A stretch of 64,000 nucleotides of DNA, from NCBI GenBank assembly GCA_023487645.1, contig JAMDBX010000042.1, positions 1-64,000 of the forward strand, read 5' to 3'. The DNA comes from Patescibacteria group bacterium (GTDB lineage Bacteria; Patescibacteria; Microgenomatia; Daviesbacterales; UBA10151). The notes beneath the pieces were generated by a model. The model was not told the DNA's origin, searched no databases, and saw only the letters and a program-made list of their open reading frames with translations. Shown piece after piece: positions 49,904 to 58,117 of the stretch (its first letter is position 1; each line of letters starts with the position of its first letter). Both the position numbers and the translations under genes were made by a program.

Positions 49904-50695
49904 ATGAGGGTTCTTCTGGCAGATTTCAAATTATTTGTTTTTTTACTCCTTTTTTCAGTCTTTATTGTTTTATTTGACAGTTTGGGAGTGTTGCAAATGC
50001 CTAAAAGTTTGTTCCAGTATGTTAGTGCCCCGATCCAGTATGGTTTGTATCAATCAGGAGCTGCCGTTGGCAAGCAACTGGAATTTATTGTTTTAATCAG
50101 ACGTGCTTCCCAGGAAAATAAAGCCTTAAGGTTGCAATTGGGAGACTTGTTAACAGAAAATTCCCAACTCCGCAAGCAATTGGAAGAAAGTACTATTTTA
50201 AATGACCAGCAAGATAAGCTTAACCCTCAGACCTTTGACCTACTGCCTGCCCATGTTATCAGTTCCAACCGTTATCTGGAAATAGATAAAGGAACTAACG
50301 ATGGTGTGACAGAGGGTCAGGCAGTGGTTTTTAAAGACAGTTATATCGGACTGGTCAAAGAAGCTGGCTCAAAAATTTCCCAAGTTCTTTTATCTACTGA
50401 TCCGGATTCTAAAATTGCCGTTTTTTCCCAAAACAACGACGGCCGGGCTAAAGGTATGTTGGAAGGACAGTTTGGTGCCGAACTTTTAATGGATAAAATT
50501 TTGCATGAGGAAAATATTGAAGTTGGAAATTTGGTTTATTCTGAAGGAACCGAGGGTAAATTGCCCCGGGGACTCGTGATGGGAAAAGTGAGCCAAGTTT
50601 TGGAACGTCAAAACGAGGTTTTTAAACAGGCTAAAGTCGAGCCTGTTTATAATGTTTCCGATTTAGATATGGTTTTTGTTATTAGGAATCCATAA
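49904..50695 (+). CDS. mreC: Cell-shape protein MreC
   Basis: 263 residues. An N-terminal helix (about 7-27) is followed by a coiled coil (ENKALRLQLGDLLTENSQLR) and MreC beta domains (DKGTNDGVTEGQAVVFKDSY, PRGLVMGKVSQVLERQNEVF). It links MreB to PBP2 outside the membrane. TATATT ends 7 bases before ATG. Its stop overlaps the mreD start. Confidence 0.93.
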   Translation: MRVLLADFKLFVFLLLFSVFIVLFDSLGVLQMPKSLFQYVSAPIQYGLYQSGAAVGKQLEFIVLIRRASQENKALRLQLGDLLTENSQLRKQLEESTILNDQQDKLNPQTFDLLPAHVISSNRYLEIDKGTNDGVTEGQAVVFKDSYIGLVKEAGSKISQVLLSTDPDSKIAVFSQNNDGRAKGMLEGQFGAELLMDKILHEENIEVGNLVYSEGTEGKLPRGLVMGKVSQVLERQNEVFKQAKVEPVYNVSDLDMVFVIRNP

Positions 50696-51141
50696 TGTTA
50701 TTGGTTATTTTATTAATCTTTTTAAGCTTTTTACAGGCGACCTTGTTACCTTTTAATCTGGTGCTTTTGGTGCTGATCTCCCGTAGCTTTTTGAAGGAAG
50801 AAAAATCCAATTACTGGCTGGCTTTTTCCTTTGGCCTGTTACTTTCTTTTCTTTTAAATTATCCTCTGGGAAGTTTGAGTATCCTCTATCTGGTGGAGGT
50901 TGCCATAATTCATTTTATCCGCCGGGCTGAATTTGCCTCCCACTGGTTGGTTGTTTTACCGCTGTCTTTTGTCTTTTTACTGGCCGATCAGTTTGTCCAA
51001 AGTAAGTTATTGGGCTTTAGCTTAAATTTTTGGCCGCTGGTGCCCCAAGTGGTGTTGTCGGTACCGATTTACCTGTTAATCCGTTTTTGGGAAGAGAGGT
51101 TTATCCCCCGAGCGGATGTTAAACTCAAAATCAGGAGTTAA
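50695..51141 (+). CDS. mreD: Cell-shape protein MreD
   Basis: 148 residues with five helices and few polar loops. Position between mreC and the PBP2 gene and the pattern of YPLGSLSILYLVEVAIIHFI support MreD. It overlaps mreC by one base and precedes PBP2 by 11 bases. Confidence 0.8.
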   Translation: MLLVILLIFLSFLQATLLPFNLVLLVLISRSFLKEEKSNYWLAFSFGLLLSFLLNYPLGSLSILYLVEVAIIHFIRRAEFASHWLVVLPLSFVFLLADQFVQSKLLGFSLNFWPLVPQVVLSVPIYLLIRFWEERFIPRADVKLKIRS

Positions 51142-51152
51142 CCTTTAATAAA

Positions 51153-53030
51153 ATGAGACGCAAAAAAAAATTCGGCTTGGCCTTTCGGGATGAGGTGGTT
51201 AAGGTTACCCACCCGTTAGGTCATTTTAGAGGAAAGAAAAAGGGGAACATCAGTTGGGATGATGCCTTTGTCCCCAATTATCAGCCTGAATATGAGGATT
51301 TACAGGTATCTCTTTGGCGGCTGGTAGCTTTGGGAAGCATTTTTTTGGTCATTTTTTTTGGCCTGTTCTTAAGGCTTTTTCACTTACAAATTACCCAGGG
51401 TGAAGAAAACCGTCAGCTGGCTGATTCCAACCGGATCCAAATTCGGGTTATCCATGCCCCCCGTGGGGTAATTTATGACCGTAACGGCCAGGTTTTGGCT
51501 GAAAACAATCCCGGGTTTCGGTTAAACGGTGAATTTATCAGCCGGGATGAGGCATTGCAACTGGAGGCCCAAAATAATCCCCAATATGACGATTTGGAGG
51601 TTGATGCTATCCGCTCTTATCCTTTAGCCGAGGTTACATCTCATGTTGTAGGTTATGTTGGAGAGATCTCTCCGGAAGAGTTAAAAGATCCGCAATACGG
51701 GGGAAATGATATAGAAAAATATAAAATTGGTGACCGCTTGGGTCGGGCGGGGATTGAACAAATGTATGAAAGTGTGCTGCGGGGGGTAGATGGGGCTGAG
51801 ATTATTGAGATCGATGCCCAGGGAAGAAAATTACGCACAATCCGCCAGATTGACCCTATTCCGGGAAAGAATGTTTACCTGTCTCTGGATGCCAGTTTAC
51901 AGAAGGTGGCTTACCAAGCCTTAAAAAGTACAGTAGAAAAAGAGAAAGTCTGCTGTGGGACGATAATTGCTGAAAACCCGCAAAACGGTGAAATTTTAGC
52001 CATGGTCTCTTATCCTTCTTTTGATGCCAATGCCTTTACCGACCCTAAAAAAAATAGTTTAGTCGAGAATTATTTTAACGACAACAATTCTCCACTTTTA
52101 AACCGGGCAATTGCCGGTGTTTATCCTCCGGGTTCAACTTTTAAGATTACTTCAGCTTTAGCCGGACTTTCCAGTGGCAAGATTGACCAGCACACGCTAA
52201 TTGAGGATACGGGTGTAATGAAACTTGGTCCTTATCAATTTGCCAACTGGTATTTTACTGATTATGGGAAAACTGAAGGGTTGGTTGATGTGGTAAAGGC
52301 ATTGCAGCGTTCCAATGATATTTATTTTTATAAGGTGGGAGAATTGGTGGGAGAACAGACCTTAGGTACGATGGCCAAAAAGATGGGGATGGGGAAAAAG
52401 CTGGGTATTGATTTGCCGGATGAAGCAGACGGGCTGGTTCCGGATGACAATTGGAAACAAAATAATACCGGCCAACCCTGGTATCCCGGGGATACTTTAC
52501 ATTTTGCTATTGGCCAGGGGTTTTTACTCACAACTCCTTTGCAAATTTTAGCCCAAACATCTGTCATAGCCAGCAACGGCAATTTAATCCAACCACATTT
52601 AGCGACCAAAATAACAACTCCGGACGGGGGTTTAGTCAAGGATTTTCATTCTGAACCGATTGAGAAAAATATGTTTAAACAAACGGATTTAGATTTAGTG
52701 AAAAAAGGACTATCCTTGGTACCTGTAGAAGGAGGAACGGCTTGGCCGATGTACGGTTTTTCCATCCCTAATGCCGGCAAAACTGGTACCGCCGAATACG
52801 GCGACCCCAAGGACAGAACCCATGCCTGGTATACCGCTTATGCTCCACTGGATAATCCTCAGATTGCCGTTACCGCCCTTGTAGAAGCCGGCGGGCAGGG
52901 GTCAAATGTGGCTGCCCCTTTGATCAGACAACTTTTTACTTCCTTTTTTCATATCCCAGATAAAGCGGATCCCTCCTCTCCTCAGGCCACGGGCTCGGCC
53001 AACATTTTATACAAAAGCCTAGGGGAATAA
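51153..53030 (+). CDS. mrdA: Penicillin-binding protein 2 (elongation transpeptidase)
   Basis: 625 residues. One transmembrane helix (about 52-72) precedes the pedestal domain (HAPRGVIYDRNGQVLAENNP) and the transpeptidase with STFK (YPPGSTFKITSAL), SND (LQRSNDIYFYKVGE) and KTG (NAGKTGTAEYG). It cross-links side-wall peptidoglycan with RodA. Last in mreC-mreD-mrdA. rodA is not in the window. Confidence 0.94.
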   Translation: MRRKKKFGLAFRDEVVKVTHPLGHFRGKKKGNISWDDAFVPNYQPEYEDLQVSLWRLVALGSIFLVIFFGLFLRLFHLQITQGEENRQLADSNRIQIRVIHAPRGVIYDRNGQVLAENNPGFRLNGEFISRDEALQLEAQNNPQYDDLEVDAIRSYPLAEVTSHVVGYVGEISPEELKDPQYGGNDIEKYKIGDRLGRAGIEQMYESVLRGVDGAEIIEIDAQGRKLRTIRQIDPIPGKNVYLSLDASLQKVAYQALKSTVEKEKVCCGTIIAENPQNGEILAMVSYPSFDANAFTDPKKNSLVENYFNDNNSPLLNRAIAGVYPPGSTFKITSALAGLSSGKIDQHTLIEDTGVMKLGPYQFANWYFTDYGKTEGLVDVVKALQRSNDIYFYKVGELVGEQTLGTMAKKMGMGKKLGIDLPDEADGLVPDDNWKQNNTGQPWYPGDTLHFAIGQGFLLTTPLQILAQTSVIASNGNLIQPHLATKITTPDGGLVKDFHSEPIEKNMFKQTDLDLVKKGLSLVPVEGGTAWPMYGFSIPNAGKTGTAEYGDPKDRTHAWYTAYAPLDNPQIAVTALVEAGGQGSNVAAPLIRQLFTSFFHIPDKADPSSPQATGSANILYKSLGE

Positions 53031-53056
53031 GGCTTTCTTATCTTGTATCTTGATTT

Positions 53057-53092
53057 CTTGTATTTTTTGTGCGATCGTCTAATAAATACGAG
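53057..53092. promoter_or_regulatory. 36-bp CGATCG-centred palindrome covering the PaaX-like promoter
   Basis: Ends CTTG and CGAG, core TGCGATCGTC (53070-53079), arms about 10 of 15 matched. The -35 TTGTAT (53058-53063) lies in the left arm and the -10 TAATAA (53080-53085) in the right arm with a 16-base spacer. ATG starts 3 bases after the palindrome. A bound regulator would cover the whole promoter. Confidence 0.75.
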
Positions 53093-53094
53093 AG

Positions 53095-53655
53095 ATGAGT
53101 AATGCAATAACAGGTTTATCTACCAAAGATTTAACTAAAAATATCCTTATTTTAGCTGGAGTAACTATTCTTGTCCCTACTTTGGCAGTTATGCCGGGTT
53201 TGGGTTATGCCTTAAAACCAATTTTGAAAAGTCAGGGTTTGTATCCTTCAGATATTGACCGGACACTAAAACGCCTTAAAAAACAAAAACTTATATCCAT
53301 ATCCTATGAAGGAGAACAGACTAAGATTACTTTAACCGAAAATGGCAAAAGGAAGGTTTTGTCTTTTAAACTGGAAGAGATGAGATTAAAAAAGGGTAAA
53401 TGGGATGGGTGGTGGAGAATAGTTATTTTCGACATACCGGAGAAAGATAGAAAAGGAAGAAATTATTTAAGGAATAAGATGCAGGAGCTAGGTTTTTATA
53501 TGTTGCAAAAGTCGGTATTAGTTACACCTTGGGAATGTAAAAAAGAAATTGATTTTATCAAACATTATTATAATCTAGGAGACTGTGTTAATTTGATTAA
53601 AGCTAAAACATTTGACGGAGAGGATCCGGTAAGAAACTATTTTGAACTCGACTAA
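53095..53655 (+). CDS. PaaX-like / Cas2-fold winged-helix regulator
   Basis: 186 residues. The N-terminal winged helix includes DIDRTLKRLKKQKLISISYE and TEN repeats typical of PaaX. The C-terminal domain WWRIVIFDIPEKDRKGRNYL followed by LGFYMLQKSVLVTPWECKKE has the Cas2-like ferredoxin fold of PaaX family C-terminal domains. No cas genes are nearby, so a regulator is more likely than a nuclease. A palindrome covers its promoter and another overlaps its stop, suggesting self-control and control of dprA. Confidence 0.75.
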   Translation: MSNAITGLSTKDLTKNILILAGVTILVPTLAVMPGLGYALKPILKSQGLYPSDIDRTLKRLKKQKLISISYEGEQTKITLTENGKRKVLSFKLEEMRLKKGKWDGWWRIVIFDIPEKDRKGRNYLRNKMQELGFYMLQKSVLVTPWECKKEIDFIKHYYNLGDCVNLIKAKTFDGEDPVRNYFELD

Positions 53656-53682
53656 ACTATGCGATCGTCTATTGTTGTCGAA
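53647..53682. promoter_or_regulatory. 36-bp CGATCG-centred palindrome before dprA
   Basis: Ends CTCG and CGAA, core TGCGATCGTC (53660-53669), left arm CTCGACTAAACTATG and right arm TCTATTGTTGTCGAA. The left arm nearly matches the reverse complement of the right arm of the site at 33958. It overlaps the PaaX-like stop and ends 33 bases before the dprA ATG. Confidence 0.7.
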
Positions 53683-53715
53683 TAATAGTAAATTAATAAA
53701 ATTAATATAAAAAAG

Positions 53716-54807
53716 ATGATTAAAAATATAGAATATCTTTTAGCTTTACATTCTGTTAACGGTTTAGGTCCCATTAGGCTAAAAGCACTGATTGATTATT
53801 TCCAGGATCCAAAGACAGCCTGGGAAGCTCCGGAAACAGAACTTCTAGGAGTTGGTATTCCGAAAAATGTGGTGGCTGTTTTGACAGAAACCAGAAAAAA
53901 GTTAGATCCTGAAAGTTATACTTCCTCTATTATCAAATCCGGGATTAAATGGTTAACAATCTTTGATGAGAAATATCCCCAACTTTTGAAACAAATTTAT
54001 GACCCTCCTCCGGTTTTATATTTTAAAGGTGAAATCTTATCTGCAGACTCCCGGGCAGTAGCGGTGGTGGGTACCCGTAAGATTAGTGGTTACGGCAGAC
54101 TGGTAACCGAGAAATTTACCCGGGAATTGGTGGAAGCCGGGGTAACTGTGGTGTCCGGTTTAGCCCGGGGTGTTGACGGCCAAGCCCATAAGACCGTGGT
54201 GGAGAATAATGGACGGACGATTGCTGTTTTGGGAGGTGGTTTATACCATCTTTTTCCTCCGGAAAATATCGATCTGGCAAAGCGGATTGTCCAAGGCTAC
54301 GGTGCCTTGGTTAGCGAGTTTCCTCCGGATATGCCCTGTTCCCCAGGTAATTTTCCGGCCAGAAACCGGATTATCTCCGGGTTATCCCTTGGAGTGGTGG
54401 TAACCGAAGCAGCTGAGGACTCCGGCTCCTTAATTACGGCCAAATTAGCCTTGGATCAAGGGCGTGAAGTTTTTGCCGTACCCGGTCCGATCACCTCGAG
54501 TTTATCGAAGGGACCTTCGTTATTAATAAAACAGGGAGCGCAACTGGTGACGGAAGTAGGGGAAATTTTGGAGGAGCTGGGAATAAATAAAGTTCAGAGT
54601 ATAAAAAGCCAAACGATAAGTGAATTAAGTTTGAATGATACCGAGAAAAAAATTTTAGATTGTCTGGTTGGAGAAAATAAACACATCGATGAGGTTTGCC
54701 GGGAGCTGCGAATGGCTGCGGCGGTAGTCTCTGCAACAATGATTAAAATGGAGATTTACGGTTTGGTCAAAAATTTAGGGGGAGGAAATTATGCCAAAGT
54801 TTGCTAA
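53716..54807 (+). CDS. dprA: DNA processing protein DprA
   Basis: 363 residues. The Rossmann-like domain has VAVVGTRKISGYGRLVTEKF, SGLARGVDGQAHKTVVENN and FPARNRIISGLSLGVVVTEA. An N-terminal helix-hairpin-helix-like part (LLALHSVNGLGPIRLKALID) and a C-terminal winged helix are present. DprA loads RecA on incoming single-stranded DNA in transformation. TAATAT ends 7 bases before ATG. Confidence 0.95.
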   Translation: MIKNIEYLLALHSVNGLGPIRLKALIDYFQDPKTAWEAPETELLGVGIPKNVVAVLTETRKKLDPESYTSSIIKSGIKWLTIFDEKYPQLLKQIYDPPPVLYFKGEILSADSRAVAVVGTRKISGYGRLVTEKFTRELVEAGVTVVSGLARGVDGQAHKTVVENNGRTIAVLGGGLYHLFPPENIDLAKRIVQGYGALVSEFPPDMPCSPGNFPARNRIISGLSLGVVVTEAAEDSGSLITAKLALDQGREVFAVPGPITSSLSKGPSLLIKQGAQLVTEVGEILEELGINKVQSIKSQTISELSLNDTEKKILDCLVGENKHIDEVCRELRMAAAVVSATMIKMEIYGLVKNLGGGNYAKVC

Positions 54808-54816
54808 GATGTAAGT

Positions 54817-55182
54817 ATGATGGTTGCTAAAAAAAAGACAGGGCTTTTTGCCTTAATTTTGACCATACTCATTTCTGTGGGGATTATAGTTATAATTACC
54901 AATAAACCCCCCGAATATACAAAGGGAACATCCGCAATTAATGATACTGCAGTGCTCGCTGCTGTAGATTTGTATAAAAAAAGGGTAGCCTCAGGGATGG
55001 ATTTTAGCAGTGGTCCTTGTTTAACGAATGATTTAATGCCTGGGTGGGTAGTGGATATTGTTCATAGCCCCCGCCAGTTAATCGACGATCTGCCGGCCAA
55101 CCAGTGCCAAGCCTATATTGAAGGCCGTGCTGTTCATTTTGTCGAACTGGACTTAAATGGTAATTTAGTTAGAGTACAATAA
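54817..55182 (+). CDS. Unknown membrane-anchored protein upstream of the Clp ATPase
   Basis: 121 residues. One hydrophobic helix (about 10-30, LFALILTILISVGIIVIITN) and an outer domain with two cysteines (SSGPCLTNDLMPGWVVDIVH; ANQCQAYIEGRAVHFVELD). No family recognised. 9 bases after dprA and 7 before the Clp gene; TAAGAT lies 6 bases before ATG. Confidence 0.7.
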   Translation: MMVAKKKTGLFALILTILISVGIIVIITNKPPEYTKGTSAINDTAVLAAVDLYKKRVASGMDFSSGPCLTNDLMPGWVVDIVHSPRQLIDDLPANQCQAYIEGRAVHFVELDLNGNLVRVQ

Positions 55183-55189
55183 AAATTTT

Positions 55190-57709
55190 ATGAAGTATCT
55201 GTCCTTGCCCGTTAAACTGTTGCAGTTTTGGTATCCTCAAAGTTTTACTGTCTGGGTACGGATTTGGAGAAATGCCATTTTGTATTTAGAAGAGGATTTG
55301 GCCGTGGGGTTGATGTGGAAACTTCTTTTTGTCCCTTTATTCCATGATTCAACCTTTACCGGTAAACTCTTAAGTTTTTTCTTTCGCTTAAGCCGGATTT
55401 TTGCCGGCTTGTTATCCTTTGCTTTGGTAACGACAACTATTTTTGTTTTAGCAATAATTTGGTTTTTACTGCCGGCCTCTTTTATATTTTTAAGAGGAAA
55501 TTGGGCTTTAATCCCCTTGGGATTGTTAATTTTTGGGTTGATCCTGTTTTTAAAACACGTCTTTACCCATCCCATCAAAAAAGTCGGGCAAATAAAAGAC
55601 CCGGGCCAGATTTGGCAGTGCACTTTTGTTAAAAAAGGAGATGTGGATTGGGCCAAGCTTTTAAAAACCCGGCAAGTAAAAGAGTTATTGTCTTATTTGG
55701 AGCAAACTCCGGAAAATTTAACTGGCCTTAATATCACCATCACCCAAGAAGAGATTTTGCCCAAAGTCCTGGAATTAGGCAAAAAGTTAGCCACAGTTTA
55801 TCTCGGGCCTCAACATTTTTTTGTCGCGGCATTATCTTTGGCACCTAATATTGAAAACCAGCTGTCGAAGCTAAATTTAAGGCTGGAACTGTTTACTGAG
55901 GCGTTGGATTTTTTCCAAAGGAAAGAACAGTTTTATCTTTGGCCAAACCTTTGGGATGATGATTTTCATATTAAACATTTAAAGGGTGTTAACCGGGGAT
56001 GGCTGGGAGTTCCTACACCAACTTTGGATGTGGTGGCTGAAGATCTTACCCGCCAGGCAGCCAAACAGAGAATTCCGGATTTTGTCGGCCGGCAAAACGT
56101 TGTCACCCAAGTAATTAACACCCTTTCTTTGGAAAAGGGTCAGAATGTGATCTTAGTGGGGGAACCGGGAGCGGGAAAAAGCGCTCTGCTTGCTTATTTG
56201 GCTAAACTGATCGTTTCCGGAGATGCTCCGCCTTCCTTTGCCACCAAAAGGCTAATTGAGCTTAGTTTGACCAGGCTGCTCACCGGCATTACCAACCAGG
56301 GAGAGCTGGCCGAGCGGATTAAAAATATTTTTGACGAGGTCAGCTTTTCCGGCAATATTATCGTCTTTGTCGATGAAATCCAAAACCTTGGAATTGGGGA
56401 GGCTAATTCTCAGTTTAATCTTTACTCTTTGATGTTGCCTTATATCGAGTCCTCTAATTTTCAATTCATTGCTTCGACTGAACCCGGCAACTTTACCCAT
56501 ATTTTAGAAAAAAACGGGGCTTTTACCAGATTGTTTACTAAGATTGAACTGCCTCCGGCTAGTGTAGCTGAGACCCTGGAGATTTTAAAAAACCAAGCCG
56601 TTGATTTGGAAGGGTATAAAAAAATTAAAACCAGCATCATTGCCCTGGAGGATCTGGTTAAATTGACCAGTGAGTATATCCATGACCGGGTCCTGCCAGA
56701 TGCAGCTTTACATACTTATGAACAGTGCCAAGCCGTAGTTGAAAACGGATGGATTAAAAAATCCACGGTGGAAAAAGTTTTACAAACCCAGGTTAATGTA
56801 CCCATTGGCGAGGTTGATGAAATGAAGAAAAAACAACTTCTTGATTTGGAAGAGGTGATCCACCAAAAGATGATTGACCAGGTGGAGGCAGTTTCGGCAG
56901 TGGCCAAAGTATTGCGCCGGGCGGCGGCCCAGCTGCGGGACAAAAACAGGCCGATTGGATCTTTTCTGTTTGTCGGGCCAACCGGTGTGGGTAAAACAGA
57001 GCTAGCTAAAACTTTAGCCCAAAGTTATTTCCAAGGGCAGGGTAACTTTTTTAGATTGGATATGTCGGAATATCAAACCTTGGATTCTATCAACCGGCTC
57101 ATCGGTGACAGTAACAATGATGGGATTTTAACGGAGACCGTGAGGCTCAAGCCTTACACTCTGATTCTATTGGATGAGTTTGAAAAAGCCGACCCCAAGA
57201 TTTTGACACTTTTCCTTCAGGTTTTAGATGACGGCAGGTTGACCAGTTCCACAGGCAGGACCATAGATTTTACCAACACCATTATTATTGCTACCTCTAA
57301 TGCTGCCAGTTTAACCATTGCCCAGGGAATTCAATCGGGATTAAATATTGAGCAGCTAAATGAAAAAGTAAAAGGTGAGTTGTTGCAAATATTCAAACCG
57401 GAGCTGGTTAACAGGTTTGACGAGGTGGTTTTGTTTAAACCATTATCCCCGGAGGATTTACAACAAGTGGTGAAATTAAAGCTCGTTTCTTTGCAGGACC
57501 AGTTAAAAGATCAGGGGTTTACAGTAGAATTTGACGGCGGATTGATCCAGAAATTGGCCCAAAGAGGTTATGATCCGGTTTTGGGGGCCAGGCCTTTGCG
57601 GCGGTTAATCCAGGATACTTTGGAAGCCCGGCTTTCAGTGATGATTTTGGAAAATAAACTTCCTAAAGGTGAAAAGTTTATAGCTTCGGAACAACTTTTA
57701 GCAGATTAA
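55190..57709 (+). CDS. Membrane-anchored ClpC/ClpB-type double AAA+ ATPase
   Basis: 839 residues. Two transmembrane helices (about 62-92 and 98-122) come first. A Clp_N-like segment follows (VLELGKKLATVYLGPQHFFV), then AAA-1 (Walker A VGEPGAGKSALLAYLAK near 322, Walker B NIIVFVDEIQNLG) and AAA-2 (VGPTGVGKTELAKTLAQ near 598, LILLDEFEKADP, GARPLRRLIQDTLEARL). Soluble ClpC has no membrane part, so this probably extracts or unfolds membrane or surface proteins. No ClpP-binding loop or ClpP is evident here. Confidence 0.9.
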   Translation: MKYLSLPVKLLQFWYPQSFTVWVRIWRNAILYLEEDLAVGLMWKLLFVPLFHDSTFTGKLLSFFFRLSRIFAGLLSFALVTTTIFVLAIIWFLLPASFIFLRGNWALIPLGLLIFGLILFLKHVFTHPIKKVGQIKDPGQIWQCTFVKKGDVDWAKLLKTRQVKELLSYLEQTPENLTGLNITITQEEILPKVLELGKKLATVYLGPQHFFVAALSLAPNIENQLSKLNLRLELFTEALDFFQRKEQFYLWPNLWDDDFHIKHLKGVNRGWLGVPTPTLDVVAEDLTRQAAKQRIPDFVGRQNVVTQVINTLSLEKGQNVILVGEPGAGKSALLAYLAKLIVSGDAPPSFATKRLIELSLTRLLTGITNQGELAERIKNIFDEVSFSGNIIVFVDEIQNLGIGEANSQFNLYSLMLPYIESSNFQFIASTEPGNFTHILEKNGAFTRLFTKIELPPASVAETLEILKNQAVDLEGYKKIKTSIIALEDLVKLTSEYIHDRVLPDAALHTYEQCQAVVENGWIKKSTVEKVLQTQVNVPIGEVDEMKKKQLLDLEEVIHQKMIDQVEAVSAVAKVLRRAAAQLRDKNRPIGSFLFVGPTGVGKTELAKTLAQSYFQGQGNFFRLDMSEYQTLDSINRLIGDSNNDGILTETVRLKPYTLILLDEFEKADPKILTLFLQVLDDGRLTSSTGRTIDFTNTIIIATSNAASLTIAQGIQSGLNIEQLNEKVKGELLQIFKPELVNRFDEVVLFKPLSPEDLQQVVKLKLVSLQDQLKDQGFTVEFDGGLIQKLAQRGYDPVLGARPLRRLIQDTLEARLSVMILENKLPKGEKFIASEQLLAD

Positions 57710-57718
57710 TAAAATAAA

Positions 57719-58015
57719 CTACCAGATATTTAAGCCTATTTGTAGTTTGACCAAGTCAACTTCAACTTGTTCTTCACAACCACGACAAAGGCAGCTTTTA
57801 AATCCTCTGCAGTGTTTTTCAAAGGATACTATAACTTGACCACTGCAGTCATCATCGGGGTTACAAGCAAAGGAGTTGTGAGGGATTTTTACTAGAAATA
57901 GGGGTTCTTGATTTTTTTCTTGAAGCCAATATTGTATGGAATACTTTAACGGACTTTCCGGATTAATAAGGGTAAGATTAAGATCTGCTATTTCTGCTCT
58001 TTCTTGAAGGCCCAT
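57719..58015 (-). CDS. Small cysteine-rich protein of unknown function
   Basis: 98 residues from ATG 58015; TTGACA-17-TAAAGT (58026-58054) ends 10 bases upstream, so the earlier TTG is part of the promoter. Four or five cysteines lie in NSFACNPDDDCSGQVIVSFE and KHCRGFKSCLCRGCEEQ, suggesting metal binding. No signal peptide. Convergent with the Clp gene. Confidence 0.6.
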   Translation of the reverse strand: MGLQERAEIADLNLTLINPESPLKYSIQYWLQEKNQEPLFLVKIPHNSFACNPDDDCSGQVIVSFEKHCRGFKSCLCRGCEEQVEVDLVKLQIGLNIW

Positions 58016-58025
58016 AGCCTCTGTT

Positions 58026-58054
58026 ACTTTACCTTGAGGTTTCCCCCCTGTCAA
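58026..58054 (-). promoter_or_regulatory. Promoter of the Cys-rich gene
   Basis: Minus strand TTGACA (58049-58054), 17-base spacer, TAAAGT (58026-58031). Confidence 0.7.
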
Positions 58055-58117
58055 TATAGAAAAAGAATTTTAATAACTTGACAAGGCTGGTACACTACGG
58101 TTAGCGTTAAAAATACG

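Noticed and set aside
53095..53655. Cas2 of a CRISPR system
   Set aside because: No repeats, spacers or other cas genes in the window; the winged-helix N-terminus fits PaaX-like regulators.
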